The position numbers were made by a program, and so were the translations under genes. Below are positions 48,924-59,389 of a DNA stretch of 64,000 bases, piece by piece. Within the stretch, counting starts at the first letter, position 1; the number at the start of each line of letters is the position of its first letter. The notes beneath the pieces were generated by a model, which saw only the letters and a list, made by a program, of their open reading frames with translations, made no database searches and was not told the DNA's origin. This stretch comes from Daucus carota subsp. sativus (taxonomy: Eukaryota > Streptophyta > Magnoliopsida > Apiales > Apiaceae): the NCBI RefSeq assembly GCF_001625215.2, contig NC_030386.2, positions 40,022,796-40,086,795 of the forward strand. Direction: 5' to 3'.

Positions 48924-50037
48924 GGGAAAATAGATTTTTTTGCCACCCAACTTATTATTTGTTTAGAAACCTACCACTGAATTATAATTTTTTCCTTTTT
49001 TGTCACTAATGTTAGGTTTGGATTTTTTTTTGTCACTAACGTTAGGTTCAGATTTGATTATTAACACTATGTTATTTTTTTAGCATTATTAAAATATAGT
49101 GTTAGTCTGCAATATAATGGCGATCTGATATTTGTCTATATCTTTATATGTAGTGTTCTAGGTAGTTTATCTTGGAGGATGAGAGTTGGACACGCATTTT
49201 GAGATTCCGAAAAATTTCAAAAATTATTTTATTTTATTTTTTCTGAATAAAATTTAATGTTGGATTTTTTTCCTTAAAAAAACATTGGATTTTTTTTTGT
49301 CACTAACGTTATGTTTTGATTTGATTATTAACAATATGTTATTTTTTTTTTAATTATAAAAACATAGTGGTGGTCTTCAATATTATGGTGATATGATATG
49401 TGTCTGTAACATTATATACAGTCATCTATATGTCCCCTGGCTAGTTTACCTTGAAGTATGAGAGTTTAACAAACATTTTAAGAATGTAAAAAATTTAGTT
49501 TTATAAATTATTTTAGGACTCCACAAAAATATAGTATCACTTGACTTTATAGTTCTTTACCACTACTTGTCACGTATTTTAAGGTTCTCACTTTTTATAA
49601 ATATAGTTTCATAAGTTAATTTTGAGATTTTCTTTCTGAGTAAAAAAAATCCGTACTCTCGTCCTCCAAGATAAAATATCTAGGACACACATGGAGTACT
49701 ACATATAAATATATAGACACAGATCACCATTATATTACAGACTACCGAAAAATAAATTTCCGAAAAATATCGTTTAGATGGTCGAAAAAATATAATAACA
49801 TAATGTTAATAATCAAATCCGAACCTAGCGTTGGTGACAAAAAAAAATCCGAACCTAACATTAGTGGCAAAAAAGAAAAAAAATTATAGTTCAGTAGTAA
49901 TAATCAAATCCGAACCTAGTGTTAGTGACAAAAAAAAATCCGAACCTAACACTAGTGGCAAAAAAGAAAAAAATTATAATTCAGTGGTAGATTTCTAAAT
50001 AAATAATAAGTTGGGTGACAAAAAAATCTATTTTCTC
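48924..50037. mobile_element. Mutator-like TIR element, copy B
   Basis: Same family as the element at 33670. It starts gggaaaatagattttttt and ends aaaaaaatctattttctc, flanked by the perfect 9-bp duplication aaaatttta at 48915-48923 and 50038-50046. The inverted ends are long, and the interior carries repeated blocks (for example gatttgattattaacaatatg and gatttgattattaacactatg; and two right-hand copies around aatccgaacctaac). 1114 bp, no transposase. Confidence 0.88.
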
Positions 50038-50282
50038 AAAATTTTATGAAGATATTGTAAGGGATTATACTAACAAGTGCTTAAATTAATACTAGGAAAT
50101 TTTTAACAAGCATATCGAATATTGTTTATATAAAAAACAAAGATCAAAACCGAATTTCATACGTGATAGCAAATTCAAGTCAAATTATCAGCCTCAAAAC
50201 TTACGCACCTACACTTATAAGTCTATAGCCTCAAGTATTCTGGTATCTAGCAAAATTTATTAGGGAAGAGGAGAGAATGTGG

Positions 50283-52431
50283 TTACTTCACAAACAAGAT
50301 CTGGAGCATGCCAAATGTGCCATCATAATGCAACACCACGATTGCGTCTCCCGGCTTGCAAAGGTTTCTCGTCTTTGCATATTCGATGGAATACTTCATC
50401 ACTTCTTCTGTGGAACTATTAGGAGGAGTTATTGTCCATCCTGGAGTCAATAGAGGCACAATTCCACTGTATATAAGGCCATGCCTTGCCGGGGCCTGGT
50501 GAGTGCTTGACCAATCCATAGAATCAGTAGCTCCATCAGGTAATATTACAGACAAGATTGGCATTTTTGGTCGGTATTTGGATACCAGCTTTGCAGTGGT
50601 TCCACCTCTAGTTAGGACCACAACCAGAACTGCCTGTGAGGAAGTAGCAGTGTGCACAGCAGAGCTAGCCAAACTCTCTAATGGAGTCATGGGCTTTGGT
50701 GCAGTTTCCATGACCCTTTTAAAGATGTCGTAATAGTTCAGGGAATTCTCTGCCTCTAAGCAAATATTAGCCATTGTTTGAACTGCAAGTTCTGGGTAAT
50801 CCCCTGCAGCTGTTTCACCACTAAGCATCACACAATCAGTTCCATCAATAACTGCATTGGCAACATCAGTTGCTTCCGCTCGAGTAGGTCGTGGGGATTT
50901 GGTCATTGACTCTAGCATCTGTGTTGCAGTCACCACAGCCTTCCCCGCCACATTGCACTTGGAGATCATCATCTTCTGTGCTAGGAATATCTTTTCAATT
51001 GGTATCTCCATACCCAAGTCACCCCGAGCTACCATAAATGCATCTGTATTGGCAAGAATGTCATCAAAGTTGGCCACCCCTTCTTGATTCTCAACCTACA
51101 AAAGCAACAAAAACAAATGCAATATAAGTACTTGGTACTATTTGATAGTACTCAATTGCATATGGAAGATAAGACAGAAACATGGTTAGGCTCATACCTT
51201 TGACATCAGAACTATAGTCTTGGCATGATCACCGAGCAGCTTCCTAACCTCTTTGAGGTCTGATCCTTTGCGTACAAATGACAAAGCAATAATGTCAATC
51301 TTGTTAGGAACTCCCCAGTTTAAGATATCATCCTTGTCCTTCTCAGTTAATGTTGGCAGATCAACAATTACACCAGGAAGATTGACATTCTTCTTTTCAC
51401 CTAAAGCTGCAGAATTTTCACATCGACATCTGACCAAGCCTCTTTCCTTGTCACAAGATAAAACTCTGAGTGATATACTTCCATCCGCACACAAAATAAC
51501 ACTGTCTGGCTTTACGTCCTCAGCAAGTTTCTTGTAGCTCATCGAGATCATGTCATCATCACCTTGAATGGTGTAATCAGTCGAGATAGTGATTTCTTGA
51601 CCCTGCCGAAGATTGATTTTTTTACCATCCTTCAACAACCCTGTTCGAATTTCTGGACCCTGCAAAGATGAAACATCTACATTAAGAAATTTCATTAAGT
51701 ACAATATACATGAATATAACTTCACCAAAACTTTTTCATAAGAAAGACATTCTATATCCACTTTTACAACCTACTACTTTCATCTAACAATTAGCAACTG
51801 ACAGAGATGTTTAGTTTCTACTTCACAGAAGCATAATTAAACTGAAATAACAAAAATTTATATCTTTAAACTTCAATTTTAAATATATACAAAAACAGCA
51901 CATCCCGAGAATTTATAGTTTAACATCTCTATCAACTCCAAAAAAATAAGCAGGTAGGTTGAGAGATGCAAAATAAGAGACAAGTCGTACTCAAAACTTA
52001 ATTTCTCAATCCATCAGCTAAGTTTCTGGAAAGGTATTTGGAACCAGTTAGCATTACCACTTCATAAGATTACAACCCTTTATAGATCTTCCAAGCACCT
52101 CGCTGTATCGCAAAATATCAATTACTACTTTAAAAAACCAATTAAGAATATTATTGCAAATAAATTATTTTTTTAATTAATTCCCCTGTTCTTCTGCGCC
52201 AAACATACATTATAAAGCTAAAAACCGATAGGCAAACCAAATAGTAAGCTCATCAATCATCATAAACTATGCTTTCAATTAATATATTTTAAAATCATTA
52301 GTCCGTAAAAATCCGAAAAGGCCCAAGGGTTTAAAGTGCTTAAAGCCTCAGAAACATTTAAACACAATATTAACATAAAAACAGACATGCATATTAAGAT
52401 TCTATGAGATCTAGGAGATTAACACACGGGA

Positions 52432-52472
<41 letters not shown>

Positions 52473-52840
52473 AGAGGGAGAGAGAGAGAGGGGGGGGGGA
52501 GGAGAGGGAGAGGGAGAGGGAGAGAGAGAGAGAGAGAGACCTTCGTATCCAACATAACAGCACAAGGAATAGAGGTATTGACAACAGCAGTTCTCAAATT
52601 ATCAAGAGTCTCCTGATGATACTCATGGCTCCCATGCGAAAAGTTAAACCTAGCCACATTCATCCCAGCAACAAGCAACCTCTCGATCATCTCCACCGAT
52701 CTCGAAGAAGGCCCCAACGTACACACAATCTTCGTCTTAGGCCTCTTCTCCATCCTCTTCACCTTGTCAACACAACCATTACTATCAATATCATTGTTGT
52801 GTGGCTTTGAAGAGAAACCAGAAAAATCAATAACGGCCAT
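50283..52840 (-). CDS. Cytosolic pyruvate kinase, copy 2
   Basis: Three exons, 52840-52541, 51659-51198 and 51095-50283 (1575 bases, 524 residues), with intron positions identical to copy 1. It has the same catalytic blocks (NFSHGSHE, DTKGPEIRTG, FMVARGDLGMEIP, SGETAAGDYP) and the same C-terminus, GMLQILFVK. All residues I would expect for catalysis in copy 1 are present here too. It differs from copy 1 mainly in the N-terminal tail and at roughly sixteen positions in exon 3, while about the last 100 residues of exon 2 are identical. TATA-like tatataaac/catataaac lies upstream near 52935. Intron 1 again opens with a CT tract. Both copies appear functional. Confidence 0.95.
52437..52539. repeat. 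(GA)n-rich microsatellite at the pyruvate kinase 2 intron-1 donor
   Basis: About 100 bases of GA with GGGA interruptions on the plus strand, touching the minus-strand donor so that the intron begins GT(CT)n. Confidence 0.95.
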
Positions 52841-53653
52841 TGCTGTTTTGTTTGATAACTAAAGGTAAAAGCAGGGTTTTATTTGTGTAGGAAGAATAGG
52901 TTTTAAGTTAGCATAGGTTTGTATGGAGAGGCGTGTTTATATGCACTTTTCTCCACACGTTCAAAAAGGAAACGACCGTGTCGTGGCTTACTGCCCAAGT
53001 ATCTTAAACCGCCGCTCATATTTTCGGTTGCGAAAATCGGAAATCGGATATCAAAGTTAATTTATTAATTATTAGATAAAAAATCAAGAGTTTATTTAAA
53101 TTTATTTTATAATAGTTAGTTTAACAGTTGATCGGTCGCTGTGATCAGTTATTTTTAGTAGTGTGTGATTTATTTTTATATAATTTAATATTGAAAAATA
53201 TTAAAATTATTTTTATATTATTTTTTATTTCATATTTGATACTAATTTTGAGATTTTTATTATAAAAAATTAAAATTTTGAGACTAATGATAATATGGAT
53301 TCAAATTCAAATTTTGATAAAGTGAAAATCAATATTACACGACAGACATGTACCGCAAAAACTCTGTTCCAAATGTCAAAGCAAATTCTCGAAGACCACA
53401 AGACCTCTGCTTTTGCAGTAATTTAGACGTATGGTTTATACCCTAATTATTCGGGCAGAGCAGCCTATGCCTATTATTCGGGCAGTGCAATTTTTCGGCT
53501 ATTATTTTAGGTATTTTAGAATCATGCTCTTCAATATTCTTTTAGTTGGAAATATACTAATAATATTACCCTCCATTAAAGTTCCGCATCCAGAAGCATA
53601 GCTTACAAAACTCAACTGTCAATATTTTATTACGAAAATTCAACTTAAATTTA
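52841..53653. other. Intergenic stretch upstream of pyruvate kinase 2
   Basis: Leader and promoter of pyruvate kinase 2 (TATA-like string near 52935), then AT-rich sequence. No gene or known repeat. Confidence 0.5.
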
Positions 53654-54027
53654 AGGGGAATTATCTTGTATATTGTTTTTTCAATCTTATTTTCAAAAAT
53701 ACTACCTTATCCAATCTTATTTTCAAATCTCTAAAATATTTTCAAAAATACTACCTTTTTGAAAATATTTTCTAAAGATACGGTGGTTGCATATGCAACC
53801 ATATATGCAACTACAAATCCTGATTTCGAGTTCCAAATATGAGGTCGAAAATGACATTTGAAAACTGGAACTCGAAATCAGGATTTGTAGTTGCATATAT
53901 GGTTGCATATGCAACCACCGTATTTTTGAAAATATTTTAGAGAAGGTAGTATTTTTGAAAATAAGATTGGATAAGATAGTATTTTTGGAAATAAGATTGA
54001 AAACGTGATTATTAATAAAAAAAGCCC
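53654..54027. mobile_element. Hairpin-forming MITE
   Basis: A large near-perfect palindrome. The arms include ctacaaatcctgatttcgag and its complement, the phrase ggttgcatatgcaacca, and outer aatcttattttcaaaaata. The loop is about 30 bases near 53835-53865. The 8-bp duplication taaattta lies at 53646-53653 and 54028-54035. Transcribed, it would form a hairpin of about 150 bp. Confidence 0.78.
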
Positions 54028-54035
54028 TAAATTTA

Positions 54036-55289
54036 ATTCAACAAGGGGAACTCAGAAAGATATATTTTTTATAATAATATATTAAAAGTTTCTATTTAGT
54101 TGTTCTGGGTGTGTTGTCTAAAACATGTACTCAAAATATATGTATATGAAACATTTTATTAATGGAATAGGGTCGGAGAATCCAAATTAAGTACTCAATT
54201 CTTTCCAATTGAGTACTCAAAATTCTTTCTAAATAATGTATTGATATTATGTCGATTTGCGATATTTTAATTGATAAAGTTATTATATATTCAGAATTTA
54301 TTATACTCTATTAAATTATAACCAATCAAATGTGATGTATAGATTCAATCTCGTAACGAATTCGGGTGCTCTAAAATTTCTCTTATTAATTTTAATCTTG
54401 TTAACTTAAAAGTACTTGTTTCTCAAACAAGTATCGATTCCAGAAGAAAAAATTGCCACAGGCCCTGTGTCTCCTCCAGAGAAGAAGAATATTTTTAAAT
54501 CGAAGATGCATAACAACTTTTCAAATGGTACAGATATATTTGTTGGAGTATAAGATAAAGTTGGCATAAGAATGGTTGGTTTGAGTATATCAATGATGCG
54601 TGCGTGAGATTGAAGCTTAAACAGTCATGCAAGATCGAAGAACCAACAGCTCCAGCCCTACAGCTATCCATGTTGTTTAAAGCTAAAGCTACAGCTTTTC
54701 TAATATCTTACCAAATCCCCACACTACAAGTTTTTAACAAATATGATGTGAAATGCGATAAATATAGTTTTGTCGTAACATTGTATTGGATAAATTGAGA
54801 ATCATAAGAATCTTGAATTTTGAATGAAAAAAAAATCTACGCCCCCGACATGCAGTGTTCAGCAGCTCATGTCACCAATTCTGCAAAATTAAATCTATGC
54901 TAAAAGAGTTTTAAAGATTAACAGACGTAATTGCCCAAAAAAAATAAATTACAAAGTTGGTTTGGTACTTCCATACAGTAGTCTGTAGTATTGTGTAATG
55001 GGGGGTTGAACAAGCTCAATCAGACTCAATCCCACAGTATAACAGTAAAGATTATTGATAGAAAATCGCATCACATCACACCATTTACATATTTCTGAAT
55101 TCTAGGGAATAATCAAAGTCTGTGTTGTAGATTGTTAAGTACATAATAAAATATAAGCCCGATTATATAACTCTGCACATAGTAGAAGCATACCTCCCTC
55201 AAACTTGATCCGCAACCAGCGCTCACCTGGTTTACTTCTGTCCCCCAACTCACCAAGTCATACAGATCTAGTGCACTTGCAATGTATCC
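54036..55289. other. Intergenic stretch
   Basis: AT-rich; the right-hand part is probably the 3' UTR of the small membrane-protein gene. Short frames such as 54604-54798 show no feature. Confidence 0.45.
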
Positions 55290-57861
55290 TTATAAGGTAG
55301 AAGATGTTCTTGATTTGTTCATTTTTGCATCCTGTGGGGATGGAGGGGGCAATGACGGTGATGAGACAGCGGCGTGATAAGATGAAGATGCAAGTTGAGC
55401 AAGTGCCGGAACAGCACCACCTGCAGATTTCCAAGCCCATGCAAAATGTTGGTAATCATGATCAAATGCTCGACTTCTGTATATTTAGCCATACAAATTT
55501 TATTTTAAAAAAGTTCAACACTTGTTACTTTAACATCAAATCTATCTACCTATAGGTCTGATTTGTCAATATGAAAATTTCAAGATGAGCTGAGACTTTG
55601 GTACTTCAATTTGGGAGTACATAAGGCGATTATATCTTTATTGGATCCACCTATATGACTTTTGCCCAAGACTGTCAAAGGAGGTCAGGGATATTCCATT
55701 TGTTACGGTAACAAACCAGAATGGTCCCAATGTAATTTATCAACAACAGTTCATAAAATGCATGCAGCAGCTCACCAGACCGTAGGGAGGTTGACATTAA
55801 AGTAAAATATCAAATGGGTAACGAATAGAAGAAGTTGGCTGCAAGGCATCATGATTTATTATAGTTAGGCTCCAATTCATTATGGAACACATTGACTGTT
55901 AATTTAGAAATATATGAAGAGAGAATATGACAGATCACCTGCTTTTTTTGCTAATACACAAGGGTGGCCTGATACCTTGTTCTTAGATGGCTACAAGAGA
56001 ATTCGATTATTGTTTTCAACAGAACTTCATACTTCATAATTTTACTAAATGACAGGTCTGATGAACTTCTACATTGTTATCATAATACAAGGTTTATCCA
56101 ACATTGTGTACAAACAATATATATAGCAAACAGGAAGCCTTACCTGCTAATCCTGCACAAGCTGAAGAGAAAACTATTACCGGTGGGGCCTGTGTTCACA
56201 TGATAGTTCCAAAATTTAGTATCCAAAATCATGCATCAAGATATGCAAGTAAACATGAGTATCCATTGCATATGCTGAGCAACAAAACGTGTACTCAAAA
56301 ATATAAGTCGCAATTTCTCTGAGTGATGCAAGAATTTGCAGCAAAACAAGTTGACAGGTGAGGGACAATAGTTATACACCATATTAGAAAGATTAAGACA
56401 CTTCCCCAATCAACTATTTCATCAGAAATAAGAGTATAAGATAGAAAGTAGAATTTTTAGTAACCATTGATCTAGAGTGTAGGCAGATGACAACTCATTC
56501 TTCTCCAAGCGCTTTATTTTCTTTCTTCTACTACATATACAGCTTCTAGTATTTATTAATGGAGTTCTTACATGGATCATTATCTATGTTTATTTCTTAT
56601 ATTCTTCACCAATTTCAGTATTTGTTTCTGGCGACTTCTGCTTCAGTTTTACTTCGAGCTAATTTCACTTTGAAGTCATGTAACAACACAGACATAATTC
56701 AGACAGAAGATAAATTTAGAGTCCCAGAATACCCAGCTTCACAAGATAAAAGTAAGCAAGCCAAAATATATGGAATATCAAAATCCATGCAATAGATCAG
56801 TTCTAGAAACTTACACCAACAAGGAAATGCAGCCACATAGGTCCTTTAACCCATCTCCGAACAATTGGCATCGCTGAAAACAAATGACTTTACCAATTAA
56901 AAGAAGAAAGTTTGGATGATACTTCATACATCCAAATTATAATAAATTCATACAGGATTCCATCGCATATGAAAACATGACTTCTTTGCTATTCTTACAT
57001 AGTTAAGAACTTTAGATTACAATAGCCACACGATTATATCAGAAAATGCAACCAGTAGCAAAAACAATATTTTCAATATTCCCTCCACTTTGAAAAACAT
57101 AAGTCATGTGACTTTTTTGCACACTTCAGAATTTTTAAACGAATAGTCGAAATAATTTTTATTTTCTTTTTATATATAAAAAAATATAATTAATACTAAA
57201 AAGGACTTGAAATTATGTGCAGAAAATTCAACCGACTTATATTTCAAAATGGAGGGTGTATAACACAACACAACACAGCACTGTAGCAAAAAGACATAAT
57301 GGACAAGCATTAAAATTCAAGGTCACTAAAACTACAGCAAGAAACAAAAATATATACTAATTTCAACACTTAATAGACTACACATCGAGCTTAAACTTCT
57401 GTAGACCTAAATTCTATAACTGATAGAGACCTAAAGATCACAAGCTGTAATAGTAACCTTACCATGGTTGAATCCGTAGAATGCACTAGCTGTACCACCA
57501 ACAGCTGAACCAATCTATCAAATGCTAACAAAGTATTATGATAATGACAAACTAATAGTAAAAAAAATGAAATCAGAACACTTGGTTAAGATTTTAATTT
57601 CATGACAAATATTACCATGGAAAAGCTGTCCCTGATGAGTGGCGCAATAGTCCAATTGCTAGTTTCCTGAGACAAATTAGATAGATATGTAAATATATAA
57701 GCATAAAATAACGGAATAATCACGATTGGAAGTAGTGCCCAGAACAATTTGATTCGCTAATAGCTTATATATATGGAAAAATTTAAGTGGCAGAGAGTGA
57801 TGGAGGGGAAGGGGGGGGAGAGAGGGAGGGACAGAGGGGGAGGGAGGGAGAGGGAGGGAGG

Positions 57862-57915
<54 letters not shown>

Positions 57916-57989
57916 ATGTGTTTGGAGAGAGGACCGGCACAGTGATGACATCTCTCGCAGGTCTTAGGGTTTGGATCTTCCATCACCAT
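55290..57989 (-). CDS. Small glycine-rich membrane protein, unknown function
   Basis: Six exons joined in frame: 57989-57915, 57666-57616, 57514-57463, 56873-56815, 56189-56144 and 55420-55290 (414 bases, 137 residues). None is visible as a full ORF. The N-terminus has a cysteine cluster (CERCHHC). Then come SNWTIAPLIRDSFSMIGSAV with a GxxxG-like run (GSAVGGTASAFYG), a basic segment PIVRRWVKGPMW, and a hydrophobic stretch from LHFLVGAPPVIVF to AGLAGGAVPALAQLA. The tail is Ser/Pro-rich, ending SRTSSTL. Two membrane segments with small-residue packing suggest a membrane or organelle protein. I do not recognise the family for certain. The start could also be Met at 57983, or 58028 if the transcript reaches there. 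Intron 1 starts with a CT tract. Confidence 0.72.
57079..57258. mobile_element. Stowaway-like MITE in intron 3 of the membrane-protein gene
   Basis: Begins ttccctccactttgaaaaac after TA and ends tttcaaaatggagggtg before TA. About 180 bp, inside an intron, no coding capacity. Confidence 0.75.
57805..57913. repeat. (GA)n microsatellite at a splice donor
   Basis: About 110 bases of GGGA and GA repeats on the plus strand, pure GA at the right, touching the minus-strand donor after exon 1 of the membrane-protein gene. Long frames on both strands here are translations of the repeat. Confidence 0.95.
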
Positions 57990-58029
57990 CACTTTCTCGC
58001 TGAATCTCTGTAAGTATTGTCTATACAAC

Positions 58030-58540
58030 CTCCTTTTGAAGTTTCAATCCTCCTCTGTTTCTTTCTCTACGGGGGTCCATTTGTCAAATGCAGCCTAAAA
58101 CCCTCCCCCCTTTTTCTTAAAATAAATCAAAAAATATATTAACTTAAATTAAATCTTAAAAATATTAATTTATATTAATTTAAATTTAAAAGTCAATATT
58201 AGAGGGAAGAAATTTTGATCTTTAGACAGAAAAGCAAGTAGTTCAATTTTCTTTTCTTTCTACCAAATAAATTAAAAATATATATCAATTTAAATTTAAT
58301 ATTAAAAATAATATATAATATTAATTTGAATTTACAAAGTCAATATTAGAGGGGGGAGGGGGATCCTTTCTCATTAGATTGTAAAGCAAGTAGTTCTATC
58401 AGATTCTGGACTTTCATGTTTCCCTCTTCTTTCTTTTTTTTTTGCTAAGTCGTGTTTCCTCTTTTACTAACACTAGGTAATAAAAATAATTTTATTATTT
58501 TAAATAAAGGACTGGTTAAAACCTCTTAAAAGCAGCAGAC
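58030..58540. repeat. Promoter region with a ~160-bp diverged tandem duplication
   Basis: Two related blocks, about 58100-58250 and 58260-58405, share aagtcaatattagaggg and aaagcaagtagttc, with AT-rich sequence between. It lies between the start of the membrane-protein gene and the 3' end of the next minus-strand gene. The first block is close to the transcription start. Confidence 0.65.
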
Positions 58541-58661
58541 TCAGACAGTGCATCACATCATTGGTAATATTCAGAATCTGCTAATAAACATGAGTAGTTC
58601 CATTTACAACACAAACGATAAACAAACTTGACTTCAGTGAAGTCCATACATACAAATAATA

Positions 58662-58893
58662 TCATTGCATACAAGTCAATAGAAGGATCGCAATAACATC
58701 GGCAAATGCCACGAAAGATGCTGTACCAAGGTCGTCAGCCATCTTGGAAACAGAACTTGCCTAAGCTTTAGGTAGACGTGGTCGCGATTAAAACCGAAAC
58801 TCACCTTGTCATTTGTCTTGCCCAAAGCAGTGAAATAGTGCCCCAAGTCAGGTACCCACACCACCAAAGGATTGCACAATTGAAGAACACAAC
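58662..58893 (-). CDS. 3'-terminal exons of an unidentified gene
   Basis: Two minus-strand exons fit together in phase: 58893-58805 and 58760-58662, joined by a 44-base intron (donor gtgagt, acceptor cttag). They read CVLQLCNPLVVWVPDLG, HYFTALGKTNDK, then ASSVSKMADDLG and TASFVAFADVIAILLLTCMQ, then stop. The last part looks like a membrane segment. Typical 3' UTR-like sequence follows. The upstream exon must end in phase 1 and was not found with confidence. A phrase YIDLWRSQADKEQEEERLRL near 58970-59045 is exon-like but does not join in frame. The 44-base intron is short for plants, which lowers confidence. It could be a real small gene, an alternative 3' end of COG1, or a relic. Confidence 0.38.
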
Positions 58894-59389
58894 CTGCCAA
58901 AGTGGATCAGACGGCTTGATATCCGTTATTTTCCCTTGGCAACTTGATAGAATGTCAAATGATCAAAGGCCAAAGAACCATAATCTCAGTCTTTCTTCTT
59001 CTTGTTCCTTATCTGCTTGACTCCTCCACAAATCTATGTAAACCTGTTGAAGACTAAATATAGGCAAGCCAAGAAAATCCTCAAGACAGAATTTTAAAAT
59101 AGTAACTAGGTCACTCGCAACTGGAGCAGCAGCATCCGACTTTTAAGAACTTCGAACGATTAAATTTAAAATAACTTTGGAAACAACTACCACATGTGCT
59201 CTCAGCGCCTTAAGTTGAGTGTATATATATTTGTCTATAATTTGTATTGTCTATGGTTACAACTGTACTTGACTCAAAAAAGTGAGCTCAGATGTGGAAT
59301 TCTGTTGGCCTTTACGAATATCTTTTCTTTGGAGGGCTTGGCTTCCCAGATACATCACCGATAAGGATGCAAAAAGGTACACAAGGCAA

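Noticed and set aside
57677-58028. Overlapping open frames of 60-90 codons across 57677-58028 and similar ones at 52436-52810
   Set aside because: Most of each translation is SLSLSL or RERERE from the GA/CT microsatellite. Only the short part beyond the splice donor (57915 upward) is coding.
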